Of a stretch of 64,000 nt of DNA, positions 24,777 through 32,298 are shown piece by piece (positions within the stretch are counted from its first letter, which is position 1; every line of letters begins with the position of its first letter). Under the pieces are notes generated by a model. That model was given only the letters and a program-made list of their open reading frames with translations, did no database searches and was not told where the DNA came from. Origin of the DNA: Bacteroidales bacterium (lineage in GTDB: Bacteria; Bacteroidota; Bacteroidia; Bacteroidales; UBA932); NCBI GenBank assembly GCA_004554455.1, contig SFMG01000003.1:1-64000 (forward strand), written 5' to 3'. The position numbers were made by a program, and so were the translations under genes.

Positions 24777-25553
24777 ATGGAAAAATTGATTATTGCCGGA
24801 AAAGAATTCAATTCCAGACTGTTTCTGGGAACGGGCAAATTCAACTCCAACGAGCTGATGGAAAAAGCAATAGCCGCATCGGAAACGGAAATGGTGACCG
24901 TGGCTATGAAAAGGATAGAACTGGGTGACGGTGAGGATGATATGCTCAGGCACGTAGTGAAGCCGGGACTGCAGCTGCTGCCGAACACCTCGGGCGTAAG
25001 AAACGCGGAAGAGGCGGTTTTCGCTGCTCAGATGGCGAGGGAAGCCTTCGGGACCAACTGGCTGAAGCTGGAGATACACCCGGACCCGAGGTATCTGCTT
25101 CCGGACTCCATCGAGACGCTGAAGGCCACAGAGGAACTCGTCAAGCTGGGCTTCGTCGTCCTGCCTTACTGCCAGGCCGACCCTACGCTCTGCAAGCAGT
25201 TGGAGGAGGCCGGCGCCGCGACCGTGATGCCGCTCGGCGCCCCGATAGGCACGAATAAAGGATTGAGAACCAGGGACTTCCTGCAGATTATCATCGAACA
25301 GGCCAATGTACCTGTGATAGTGGATGCGGGCATAGGAGCCCCGAGCCACGCTGCTGAAGCGATGGAAATGGGTGCATCCGCCTGTCTGGTAAACACGGCC
25401 ATAGCCATAGCCGGCGATCCCGTACAGATGGCCATAGCCTTCAAGAACGCCGTAGAGGCCGGCAGGATGGCATACGAGGCCGGGCTGGGAGCCCAGAGCG
25501 ATGGAATGGTAGCCGAGGCCAGTTCTCCGCTGACTTCTTTCCTGGATCTTTAA
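24777..25553 (+). CDS. thiG: Thiazole synthase ThiG
   Basis: A 258-residue TIM-barrel enzyme that condenses deoxyxylulose 5-phosphate, ThiS thiocarboxylate and the glycine imine into thiazole phosphate. Lys97 in NWLKLEIHPD matches the Schiff-base lysine. LPNTSGVRNAEEAV, VMPLGAPIGTNKG and VIVDAGIGAPSHAAEAM are typical motifs. The gene sits 12 bases after thiE and 15 before thiH, its usual partner, which supplies dehydroglycine. Confidence 0.97.
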   Translation: MEKLIIAGKEFNSRLFLGTGKFNSNELMEKAIAASETEMVTVAMKRIELGDGEDDMLRHVVKPGLQLLPNTSGVRNAEEAVFAAQMAREAFGTNWLKLEIHPDPRYLLPDSIETLKATEELVKLGFVVLPYCQADPTLCKQLEEAGAATVMPLGAPIGTNKGLRTRDFLQIIIEQANVPVIVDAGIGAPSHAAEAMEMGASACLVNTAIAIAGDPVQMAIAFKNAVEAGRMAYEAGLGAQSDGMVAEASSPLTSFLDL

Positions 25554-25568
25554 GCCTGATTGCAAGAG

Positions 25569-26690
25569 ATGTTTACAGACGAACTGGCAAAAATCGACTG
25601 GGACGCCACAAGCAGGAAGATTGCCTCGAAGACAGATGCCGATGTACGCAGGGCGCTGACGAAGAGCCGCTGCGACGTAGAGGATTTCATGGCCCTGGTC
25701 TCCCCTGCCGCAGAGCCCTATCTCGAAACCATGGCTGCGCTCAGCCGAAAATATACCCTGGAGCGTTTCGGAAAGACCATTTCGATGTTCATTCCGCTCT
25801 ACATCACCAACTCCTGCATCAATTCCTGCGTTTATTGCGGCTTTCACGTCAGCAACCCTATGGCAAGGGTGATTCTGACCCCGGAGCAGTGCGAGGATGA
25901 GTACAGGGCCATCAAGAAGCTGGCTCCTTTCGAGAACCTGCTGATAGTCACGGGAGAAAACCCCGTGAAGGCGGGTGTCCCCTATCTGGCCGAGGCCCTG
26001 GACCGCGCCAAGAAATATTTCTCCAACCTGAAGCTGGAGGTGATGCCGCTGAGCGCCGATGACTACAGGGAGCTGACAGGCCACGGCCTGAACGGAGTGA
26101 TATGCTTCCAGGAGACCTATAACAGGGCGCATTACAACATATATCACCCGCGCGGAATGAAGGCGAATTTCGATTGGCGCTGCAACGCTTTCGACCGTAT
26201 GGGCCAGGCCGGCCTTCATTCGATAGGTATGGGAGTGCTGATTGGCCTCGAAAAGGAATGGCGCACGGACATCACCATGATGGCATATCACCTGCGCTAC
26301 CTGCAGAAGCAGTATTGGAAGACACGCTACAGCGTGAATTTCCCGAGGATGAGGCCTGCCGAGAACGGAGGCTTCCAGCCCAACTGCGTGATGACTGACA
26401 GGGAGCTCGCCCAGGTCACCTTCGCGATGAGGATTTTCGACCACGACGTGGACATATCCTATTCCACACGCGAACCCGCCCATATACGCGACAATATGGC
26501 TACGCTCGGAGTCACTACGATGAGCGCGGAAAGCAAGACCGATCCGGGCGGATATTACACCTATCCCCAGTCGCTGGAGCAGTTCCACGTGAGCGACGAC
26601 CGCACGGCCTCCGAAATAGCGAGGCGCCTGCGCGAACTCGGCCGGGAGCCTGTCTGGAAGGACTGGGACAGCAGTTTCGACCTGAAGTAA
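25569..26690 (+). CDS. thiH: 2-iminoacetate synthase ThiH (radical SAM)
   Basis: A 373-residue radical SAM lyase that cleaves tyrosine to dehydroglycine for the thiazole ring, the anaerobic alternative to ThiO. The iron-sulfur motif CX3CX2C (Cys83, Cys87, Cys90 in NSCINSCVYCGF) is intact. The C-terminal sequence ending KDWDSSFD is typical. I chose the ATG at 25569 over a TTG nine bases upstream. Use of ThiH fits an anaerobe. Confidence 0.96.
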   Translation: MFTDELAKIDWDATSRKIASKTDADVRRALTKSRCDVEDFMALVSPAAEPYLETMAALSRKYTLERFGKTISMFIPLYITNSCINSCVYCGFHVSNPMARVILTPEQCEDEYRAIKKLAPFENLLIVTGENPVKAGVPYLAEALDRAKKYFSNLKLEVMPLSADDYRELTGHGLNGVICFQETYNRAHYNIYHPRGMKANFDWRCNAFDRMGQAGLHSIGMGVLIGLEKEWRTDITMMAYHLRYLQKQYWKTRYSVNFPRMRPAENGGFQPNCVMTDRELAQVTFAMRIFDHDVDISYSTREPAHIRDNMATLGVTTMSAESKTDPGGYYTYPQSLEQFHVSDDRTASEIARRLRELGREPVWKDWDSSFDLK

Positions 26691-26703
26691 GAAGTTTAGT
26701 AAG

Positions 26704-27414
26704 ATGGATGCAAAAGAAAGATATGCACGGCAACTGATGCTGCCGGAGTGGGGCGAAAAGGGGCAGGAGGCCCTCGGAAGGGCTCGCGTCCTGCTGGCCG
26801 GAGTCGGCGGACTGGGCTCACCCATAGCCACTTATCTCACCGCCGCCGGCGTCGGTACCCTGGGCCTTGCAGATGCGGACAAGGTCAGCGTGAGCAACCT
26901 GCAGCGCCAGGTCCTTTACGACGAGACGCAGGTCGGGCTGCCCAAGGTCGTATGCGCGGCTGAGCGTCTGCGCAAACTGAACAGCGAGGTGAATATAGTC
27001 TGCCACAACTGTTTCGTCGATTCCGGGAATATATATTCCCTGCTCAGCGACTACGATTACGTTATCGACGCCTGCGACAACTTCGCTACGCGCTTTCTGC
27101 TCAACGACGTCTGTCTCGAACTTGGAAAGACATATATTTACGGAAGTATATGCGGTCTGGACGGGCAGGTTTCGGTTTTCGGCCGCCCCGACGCAAACGG
27201 TCGCATACGTTCCTACCGCGAGCTCTATGACGAGGAGGAACTGCTTTCTATGCCCGCCCCTTCGAAGGGGGTGATGGGCGTGACTCCCGCTGTCGTCGGC
27301 GCCGTCGAGGTGAACCAGCTCCTGGCCCTTTGTGCCGGCTATGGAGAGCCGCTCATAGGCCGTCTCTGGACCATCGACCTGCGCACAATGGCATCCGCTG
27401 TCATCGAGTTCTGA
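26704..27414 (+). CDS. thiF: ThiF/MoeB/HesA-family adenylyltransferase
   Basis: A 236-residue E1-like enzyme expected to adenylate the ThiS C-terminus. The nucleotide site GVGGLGSPIATYLTAAGVG (about residues 31-49), DADKVSVSNLQRQVLY and the VIDACDNFATR motif are clear. The two CxxC pairs that hold structural zinc in many MoeB/ThiF proteins are absent: the region after YRELYDEEELLSMPAPS goes straight to GVMGVTPAVVG. Being last of the compact operon, it is best named ThiF, though members of the family also serve molybdopterin or thiocarboxylate pathways. Confidence 0.85.
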   Translation: MDAKERYARQLMLPEWGEKGQEALGRARVLLAGVGGLGSPIATYLTAAGVGTLGLADADKVSVSNLQRQVLYDETQVGLPKVVCAAERLRKLNSEVNIVCHNCFVDSGNIYSLLSDYDYVIDACDNFATRFLLNDVCLELGKTYIYGSICGLDGQVSVFGRPDANGRIRSYRELYDEEELLSMPAPSKGVMGVTPAVVGAVEVNQLLALCAGYGEPLIGRLWTIDLRTMASAVIEF

Positions 27415-27448
27415 TGGCTGACGGGGAGAGGGCTGAGGGGGCAGATCT

Positions 27449-27540
27449 AATGGGTTTGAAATGGATGGTCTGAAAGGTTAGAGCTGATGGGTTTGAAATG
27501 GATGGTCTGAAGGGCCATTTGAAATGGAGGGTCTGAGTGG
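27449..27540. repeat. Direct repeat with 37-bp spacing between thiF and the second thiE-like gene
   Basis: TGGGTTTGAAATGGATGGTCTGA occurs at 27451 and again at 27488, 37 bases apart, with a shortened third copy (TTTGAAATGGAGGGTCTGA) at 27518. It fills most of the 153-base gap, in which no terminator is evident. Confidence 0.85.
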
Positions 27541-27567
27541 AAAACAGGGAAAATTCTGAACATTATT

Positions 27568-28266
27568 ATGGAGTTGAGATTGGTCACGAGGGAAGATTTC
27601 TTCCCGGGAGAAGCGGAACTGATCAGGCAGATGTTTGATCTGGGGCTGGACTGGCTGCACCTGCGCAAGCCGGGCTCCGGCGAGGACGAGTACAGGGCCC
27701 TGCTTACGAAGCTAAGTCCTTCCGAACGCCGCCGCACCGTTCTTCACGAACACTACCATCTTGCCCCGGAACTGGCTGCAGGTGGCATTCACGCCAATTC
27801 CCGGCACCCATTCCCATTCAAGCCGACCGGGGAAAGAAGCGAAGCAAAGTTCGCGGACGAGAGGGGCGAAACTGCCTTCCCGGATGTGAGTCATTCAGGA
27901 CCAACAGCAACTTATTCAGGACCAACAGCAGCTTATTCAGGACCAACAGCAGCTATGCTGTCGGTTTCCTGTCATAGCCTTGAAGAGCTCTCGGCACATA
28001 AGGCCAAGTTCGATTACCTGTTCCTGAGTCCGATTTTCGACAGCATATCCAAGAAGGGCTACTCCGGCAGATTCACCCGGGAGGAGCTGCTTGAAGCCAG
28101 GGACAATGGTCTGATTGACAAGAAGATAATCGCCCTCGGCGGCATTACGGTCGGGAATATCCCCATTATCCGCGAACTAGGCTTCGGCGGCGTCGCCGTC
28201 CTCGGCTCAGTATGGTTCTCCCCCTCCCCAATCACCTCCTTTGAAGAGCTGAGGCATAGCCTTTGA
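27568..28266 (+). CDS. Second thiamine phosphate synthase-like protein (TenI/ThiE family) with an insert
   Basis: A 232-residue homologue of ThiE/TenI: WLHLRKPG, HEHYHLA, GGIHANSRHP, VSCHSLEEL and FLSPIFDSISKKGY are family strands, and the end IIALGGITVGNI is typical. TenI-type members are often thiazole tautomerases, and that is a likely role here beside thiG/thiH. Between GGIHANSRHP and VSCHSLEEL there is an insert of roughly 40 residues, rich in Gly/Pro/Ser/Thr/Ala, including three 7-residue repeats from a 21-bp tandem repeat. Such an insert is unusual for a compact TIM barrel. The gene follows thiF after 153 bases and probably belongs to the operon. Confidence 0.75.
   Translation: MELRLVTREDFFPGEAELIRQMFDLGLDWLHLRKPGSGEDEYRALLTKLSPSERRRTVLHEHYHLAPELAAGGIHANSRHPFPFKPTGERSEAKFADERGETAFPDVSHSGPTATYSGPTAAYSGPTAAMLSVSCHSLEELSAHKAKFDYLFLSPIFDSISKKGYSGRFTREELLEARDNGLIDKKIIALGGITVGNIPIIRELGFGGVAVLGSVWFSPSPITSFEELRHSL
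27891..27953 (+). repeat. Three 21-bp in-frame tandem repeats
   Basis: Units at 27891-27911, 27912-27932 and 27933-27953; the last two are identical and the first differs at two positions. They encode a YSGPTAA-type heptapeptide inside the TenI/ThiE-like protein. Confidence 0.92.
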
Positions 28267-28274
28267 CAACCGGA

Positions 28275-28474
28275 CTTCGCAAAGTATGGGAATGGCCCGC
28301 CTGCTACGGCCGTAGCGGCTACGATCTTCCGCGTCCGATTCTATTCTTCGTTGACGCAAAGGAGAATGGTTTCGCCTGCAGCGACCGTCGCAACAACGAT
28401 CCTCCGCGTCCGATTCTAATCTTCGTTGCAGCAGAGAAGATGGCCCGCCTGCAGAACACCACCACCCACACCGA
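28275..28474. repeat. Repeat locus 3, roughly 75-bp family units
   Basis: CGCGTCCGATTCTA occurs at about 28330 and again 75 bases later, with GAATGGCCCGCCTGC and GGAGAATGGTTTCGCCTGCAG segments between. Orientation is opposite to that in locus 2. It begins within ten bases of the thiE-like stop codon. Confidence 0.85.
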
Positions 28475-28950
28475 TGCATCGATTCTTGATTTCAAGGCCA
28501 GACTTGCGAATCGATGCAAGCTTTTGCCTGTTTACGCTCTCCTGCGTGCATCGATTCTTAATTTCAAGCCCAGACTTGGGAATCGATGCAAGCTTTTCCC
28601 CGGAAACATCCTTTTGCGTGCATCGATTCTTAATTTCAAGCCCAGACTTGGGAATCAATGCATGGTTTTGCCTGTTTACGCTCTCCTGCGTGCATCGATT
28701 CTTGATTTCAAGGCCAAACTTGGGAATCAATGCATGGTTTTGCCTGTTTACCCCCTCTTTCGTGCATCGATTCTTGATTTCAGGCCCAGACTTGGGAATC
28801 GATGCAAGGATTTCCCCGTTTACCCCCTCTTGCGTGCATCGATTCTTGATTTCAAGGCCAGACCTGCGAATCGATGCATGGTTTTGCCTGTTTATGCCCT
28901 CCAGCGTGCAGTGATTCTTGATTTCAGGCCTAGACTTGGGAATCGATGCA
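28475..28950. repeat. Repeat locus 3, seven 44-bp palindromes at exactly 72-bp period
   Basis: Copies begin at 28475, 28547, 28619, 28691, 28763, 28835 and 28907. Arms TGCATCGATTC and GAATCGATGCA are kept in most copies, with centre TTGATTTCAGGCCCAGACTTGG or close variants. The 28-base links alternate between GTTTTGCCTGTTTA and TTTTCCCCG types followed by CCCTCTT or CTCTCCTG. The array is inverted relative to loci 1 and 2. Confidence 0.93.
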
Positions 28951-29410
28951 GCACAATCGTCGTGGCGGTAGAGAATGGCCCGCCTGCAGCGCAGTCGTGG
29001 GGTGCAGGCAGGGACAGAATGCCACGAAAGCGGCATAATCCTAAGTAAAAAGCCGCCGGAGTGGCACCTGCCCCTGCCGCAACCGTCGCACAGCAACAAC
29101 CTTCCGCGTCCGATTCTAATCTTCGTTGCTGCATAGAAGAACGGCCCGCCTGCAGCGCAGTCGTGGGGCGCAGGCGGGGACATGATGCCACGAAGGCGGC
29201 ATAATCCTAAGTAAAAAGCCGCCGGAGTGGCACCTGCCCTGCCGCAACCGTCGCACAGCAACAACCTTCCGCGTCCGATTCTAATCTTCGTTGCCGCAAA
29301 GGAAAAAGGCCCGCCTGCAGCGCAGTCGTGGGGCGCAGGCGGGGACATGATGCCACGAAGGCGGCATAATCCTAAGTAAAAAGCCGCCGGAGTGGCGCCT
29401 GTCCCCGCCC
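28951..29410. repeat. Repeat locus 3, three hairpin elements alternating with 74-bp-family units
   Basis: Hairpin elements lie at about 29005-29077, 29170-29242 and 29338-29410. Each has a GCCACGAAGGCGGC-type left arm, the loop ATAATCCTAAGTAAAAA and a GCCGCCGGAGTGGC right arm. Between them are units with CGCGTCCGATTCTAATCTTC and GCCCGCCTGCAGCGCAGTCG, giving a higher-order period of about 165-168 bases. No gene is supported here. Confidence 0.88.
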
Positions 29411-29510
29411 GAGTCCACGGCCCATCCCCACAACACGGAGACGCTTACCCCACAACTCCATCCACAGCAGGACCTGTTCAAACTGTTAAGACCAAAAAGT
29501 TGCTCACGAA

Positions 29511-29542
29511 TTGTTTCGGAACGGTAAAAAATGATATCTTTG
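29511..29542 (+). promoter_or_regulatory. Promoter of the nuclease-phosphatase genes
   Basis: TTG at 29511-29513 and TATCTTTG at 29535-29542 are 21 bases apart; the nuclease start codon follows 31 bases later. Confidence 0.6.
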
Positions 29543-29573
29543 TAAGATTAACCAAATAACCGCATATAGGTAT

Positions 29574-30821
29574 ATGAAACGATTTCGTTTTAATATTTTA
29601 TTCCTGTCACTGCTTGTGATTGCATCCTGTGGAGACAATCTAGGAAAGAACGAGCGCAAGGCTTTGGAAATGAGCGAGGTGAAATGCATCGAGCAGGGCA
29701 GCAATCACTTGGTATTCGCCTGGGAGGCAGTCAAAGCCGCATCTCACTATGAAATTACGATTGACGGAGGCAAAACCGTCAGCTCGTATGACACCGAATA
29801 CAGATTGAACGGTCTGGCTCCTGAAAGCGAGCACAGCCTGGCGGTAAGGGCAATCAGCTCTTCCATCGAATGGTATGATTCCGAGGAGCGCGGCTGTACG
29901 GCCCGCACCCTCCCTTATACCGGCGGCGGTGAAGGCGGTGAAGGTGGCGAAGGCGGAGAAGGTGGTGACGGCGGCGACAGCGGAAGCACCAGCCCAAGCA
30001 CCTGGTTCGAGCTGCCGAAGATAGAAGACAGCGACAAAAACGGGATCTGGGACAGCGACAACAGCCTTCATCTGGCCTTCCATTACTGTGCCGGAGGCGA
30101 AAAGGGGCCTGACGGGAAAACAGCGAGAAACTACAGCGTGTGCTACAGCGGGGAACACCACTGCCCGGTATGGGTGGCTGCCCCGAGGCACTCTATGTAC
30201 GTAGGCAAAGCCGATAGGAGTAACTACGGGCTGGACCCGGACATAGCTTCGGAAATACAGTACAACTCAAAGGCCACAGGAGGTGGCTGCAACAAAGGCC
30301 ACATGCTGGGTTCCGCGGAAAGGACCTCAAGCCCAGAAACCAACAGACAGGTCTTCTATTACACCAACATAGCGCCCCAGCTCAGCACCGGCTTCAACAC
30401 CGGAGGCGGAGGATGGAACCTGCTTGAGGACTACATAGACACACAGGTCGTAAAAGACACCCTCTACGAAGTCGTGGGCTGCTACTTCAAGACTTTCACC
30501 GACGGCTACGGCAACACGGTTAATCCGAAAACCATCAGCTTCGGAGGACGCAACGACGTCTCGATGCCAACAATGTTCTACTACGCCGTGCTCAGAACGA
30601 AGAAAGGCAACAGCGGCAAATCGGTCAAGGACTGCAAGGCGGACGAACTCCAGTGCGTCGCCTTCGTACGTGCGCACACCAACAGTCTAAAAGGGCAGGA
30701 GCCTAGCAGCAAGGAAATGATGAGCATCGCGGATCTGGAGAAACTGACAGGATTCAGCTACTTCGCAGGCGTTCCGAATGCCCCTAAAAACAGCTTCAAG
30801 GCCTCGGACTGGGGACTCTGA
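29574..30821 (+). CDS. DNA/RNA non-specific endonuclease lipoprotein with fibronectin-like domain
   Basis: A 415-residue exported lipoprotein. Signal peptide with Cys19 lipobox; a fibronectin type III-like domain (about residues 35-115, VFAWEAVKAASHYEITIDGG); an acidic Gly-rich linker of GGE/GGD repeats (about 120-138); then a NUC-type endonuclease domain (about 150-400). The catalytic motif, usually DRGH, appears here as NKGHM, with the following YYTNIAPQ segment typical of the family. It would degrade extracellular or periplasmic nucleic acid, freeing nucleotides. The phosphatase gene begins 16 bases downstream, consistent with a phosphate or nucleoside scavenging role. Confidence 0.83.
   Translation: MKRFRFNILFLSLLVIASCGDNLGKNERKALEMSEVKCIEQGSNHLVFAWEAVKAASHYEITIDGGKTVSSYDTEYRLNGLAPESEHSLAVRAISSSIEWYDSEERGCTARTLPYTGGGEGGEGGEGGEGGDGGDSGSTSPSTWFELPKIEDSDKNGIWDSDNSLHLAFHYCAGGEKGPDGKTARNYSVCYSGEHHCPVWVAAPRHSMYVGKADRSNYGLDPDIASEIQYNSKATGGGCNKGHMLGSAERTSSPETNRQVFYYTNIAPQLSTGFNTGGGGWNLLEDYIDTQVVKDTLYEVVGCYFKTFTDGYGNTVNPKTISFGGRNDVSMPTMFYYAVLRTKKGNSGKSVKDCKADELQCVAFVRAHTNSLKGQEPSSKEMMSIADLEKLTGFSYFAGVPNAPKNSFKASDWGL
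29929..29985 (+). repeat. 9-bp coding repeats for the Gly-Glu linker
   Basis: About six consecutive 9-bp units (GGCGGTGAA, GGTGGCGAA and variants) encode Gly-Gly-Glu/Asp triplets joining the fibronectin-like and nuclease domains. Confidence 0.85.
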
Positions 30822-30837
30822 CACACTGCATACAGAA

Positions 30838-32223
30838 ATGATGAAAATACTGCTTCTGACACTATCCCTGCTGCAAATGGCGGTCGGGCCGGAGCTGCCG
30901 GACAAAGAGACGGCGCATCGGCCGACAGCTGAAGTCTTTGCCGAAAAGCCCATATTCGCGACAGGCAACTACCGTCCTCCGACGCTCGGAATATCGACGG
31001 CAGCCAAGGCACCGAAGGGATATGAAATCTTCCATATAAGCAGCTACACCCGCCACGGCGCGCGCAATTTCAGCCGCAACGAAGTGTACGAATCCGTGCT
31101 GCAACTGCTGCATAGCGCGGAAAACGACGGCAAACTGACGCAAAAGGGCGCTGCATTTCTGCATATATATAAAGAAATATACGAAAAGAGCATAGGCGGC
31201 AACAGCGACCTCACCGCAATCGGGGCGGCGCAGCAAAAGGCGCTGGCGGAAAAGATATACAAGGAATACAGGCCTGTCTTCCGCAAACGAAAAACCGTTG
31301 ACGCGCGTTCGACGACGGCGCCGAGATGCATACTCTCGATGGCTGCTTTCTGCGGCAGCCTCCACGACAGACAGCGGAATCTTGGGATAAGTATGCAGGC
31401 CTCGCCCAGGCACATGGCCGCCCTCAATCCCAACTCCAGCTATAACCCGGAACTGCAGGACGATCTGAGAGAAAACGTAATGGAAAGCCCGGAGGCGCCT
31501 TATTGGGATGATTACAAGGCACTTTGGAGGAAACTCACCGAGCCGGAGATCTTCTTTTCCAGACTCATAAGCGACAGAAAATGGTTCCTTGAGCACTGCG
31601 ATGACGAATACGAAATGCTCAAGCGCTTCTATTATATGATAGGCATAGAGCAGTGCTGCACCGGCCGCAACTCCCTTATGGAATTCGCGACGGCAGAGGA
31701 ACTCGAGGCGATGTTCGAATGCGAGAATTTCCGCTTTTTCTGCGTATCAGGGCGCAATCCCTACTACCGCGGACGCAACTGGGCTCTGTCGCGCAGTCTG
31801 CTTCAGGACATATTGGAATACGCCGGCAGGGATATACGTTCCGACAGCGACGTCGCAGCCAGGCTGCGATTCGGCCACGATTTCCGTCTGGCCAGCCTGC
31901 TGAGCCTGCTCAGGGCTGACGGCTTCGACAGGGATGCAGACACTCCGGAAGAGGCCATCAACGTGTTCCGCTTCTACGAAAGCCCTATGGCCGCCAACCT
32001 GCTCTTCCTCTTCTACAGGAACAGGGAGGGCAAGGTGCTCGTACGCCTCCAGCTCGATGGACGGAACCTGAAGCTGCCTATAGGCGGCACAAGCGTCGAT
32101 GGCGTGGAGTTCTACGCCTGGAGCGAGTTCAGGGCATATTGCGAAGCCCGTATCGGAGAGGCGGGAGAGATACTGGCACTCTGGCCCTACCGTCCAATAA
32201 TGAAAGGCAACGGAGCGTTATAA
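30838..32223 (+). CDS. Exported histidine-type phosphatase (acid phosphatase/phytase branch), paralogue 1
   Basis: A 461-residue branch-2 histidine phosphatase. A signal peptide is followed by the active-site motif RHGAR (Arg72-Arg76) and a late HD motif in FGHDFRL (about residue 346), the usual nucleophile and proton-donor pair. Family members hydrolyse phosphomonoesters such as sugar phosphates or inositol phosphates outside the cytoplasm. The ATG at 30838 (or 30841) starts the signal sequence; an earlier frame start at 30778 lies in the preceding gene. It is the second gene of the cluster, and a relative lies at 35369. The substrate is not determined. Confidence 0.82.
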   Translation: MMKILLLTLSLLQMAVGPELPDKETAHRPTAEVFAEKPIFATGNYRPPTLGISTAAKAPKGYEIFHISSYTRHGARNFSRNEVYESVLQLLHSAENDGKLTQKGAAFLHIYKEIYEKSIGGNSDLTAIGAAQQKALAEKIYKEYRPVFRKRKTVDARSTTAPRCILSMAAFCGSLHDRQRNLGISMQASPRHMAALNPNSSYNPELQDDLRENVMESPEAPYWDDYKALWRKLTEPEIFFSRLISDRKWFLEHCDDEYEMLKRFYYMIGIEQCCTGRNSLMEFATAEELEAMFECENFRFFCVSGRNPYYRGRNWALSRSLLQDILEYAGRDIRSDSDVAARLRFGHDFRLASLLSLLRADGFDRDADTPEEAINVFRFYESPMAANLLFLFYRNREGKVLVRLQLDGRNLKLPIGGTSVDGVEFYAWSEFRAYCEARIGEAGEILALWPYRPIMKGNGAL

Positions 32224-32236
32224 AACTGCACGGCCA

Positions 32237-32280
32237 GGGAATAAAACGGAATTTGACAGGGAATAAAACGGAATTTGACA
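32237..32280. repeat. Tandem 22-bp direct repeat before the FAD oxidoreductase gene
   Basis: GGGAATAAAACGGAATTTGACA occurs twice in direct succession (32237-32258 and 32259-32280), ending 18 bases before the start codon at 32299. It could be a double operator site or simple duplication. Confidence 0.85.
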
Positions 32281-32298
32281 GAGAAATAAAGCGTCACT

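Noticed and set aside
24537..26831. 764-residue open frame antisense to thiG, thiH and the start of thiF
   Set aside because: Shadow of conserved thiamine genes, again from codon bias.
28416..29348. Long open frames over repeat locus 3
   Set aside because: Same cause as in locus 2: multiples of three in the repeat length and GC-rich, stop-poor units.
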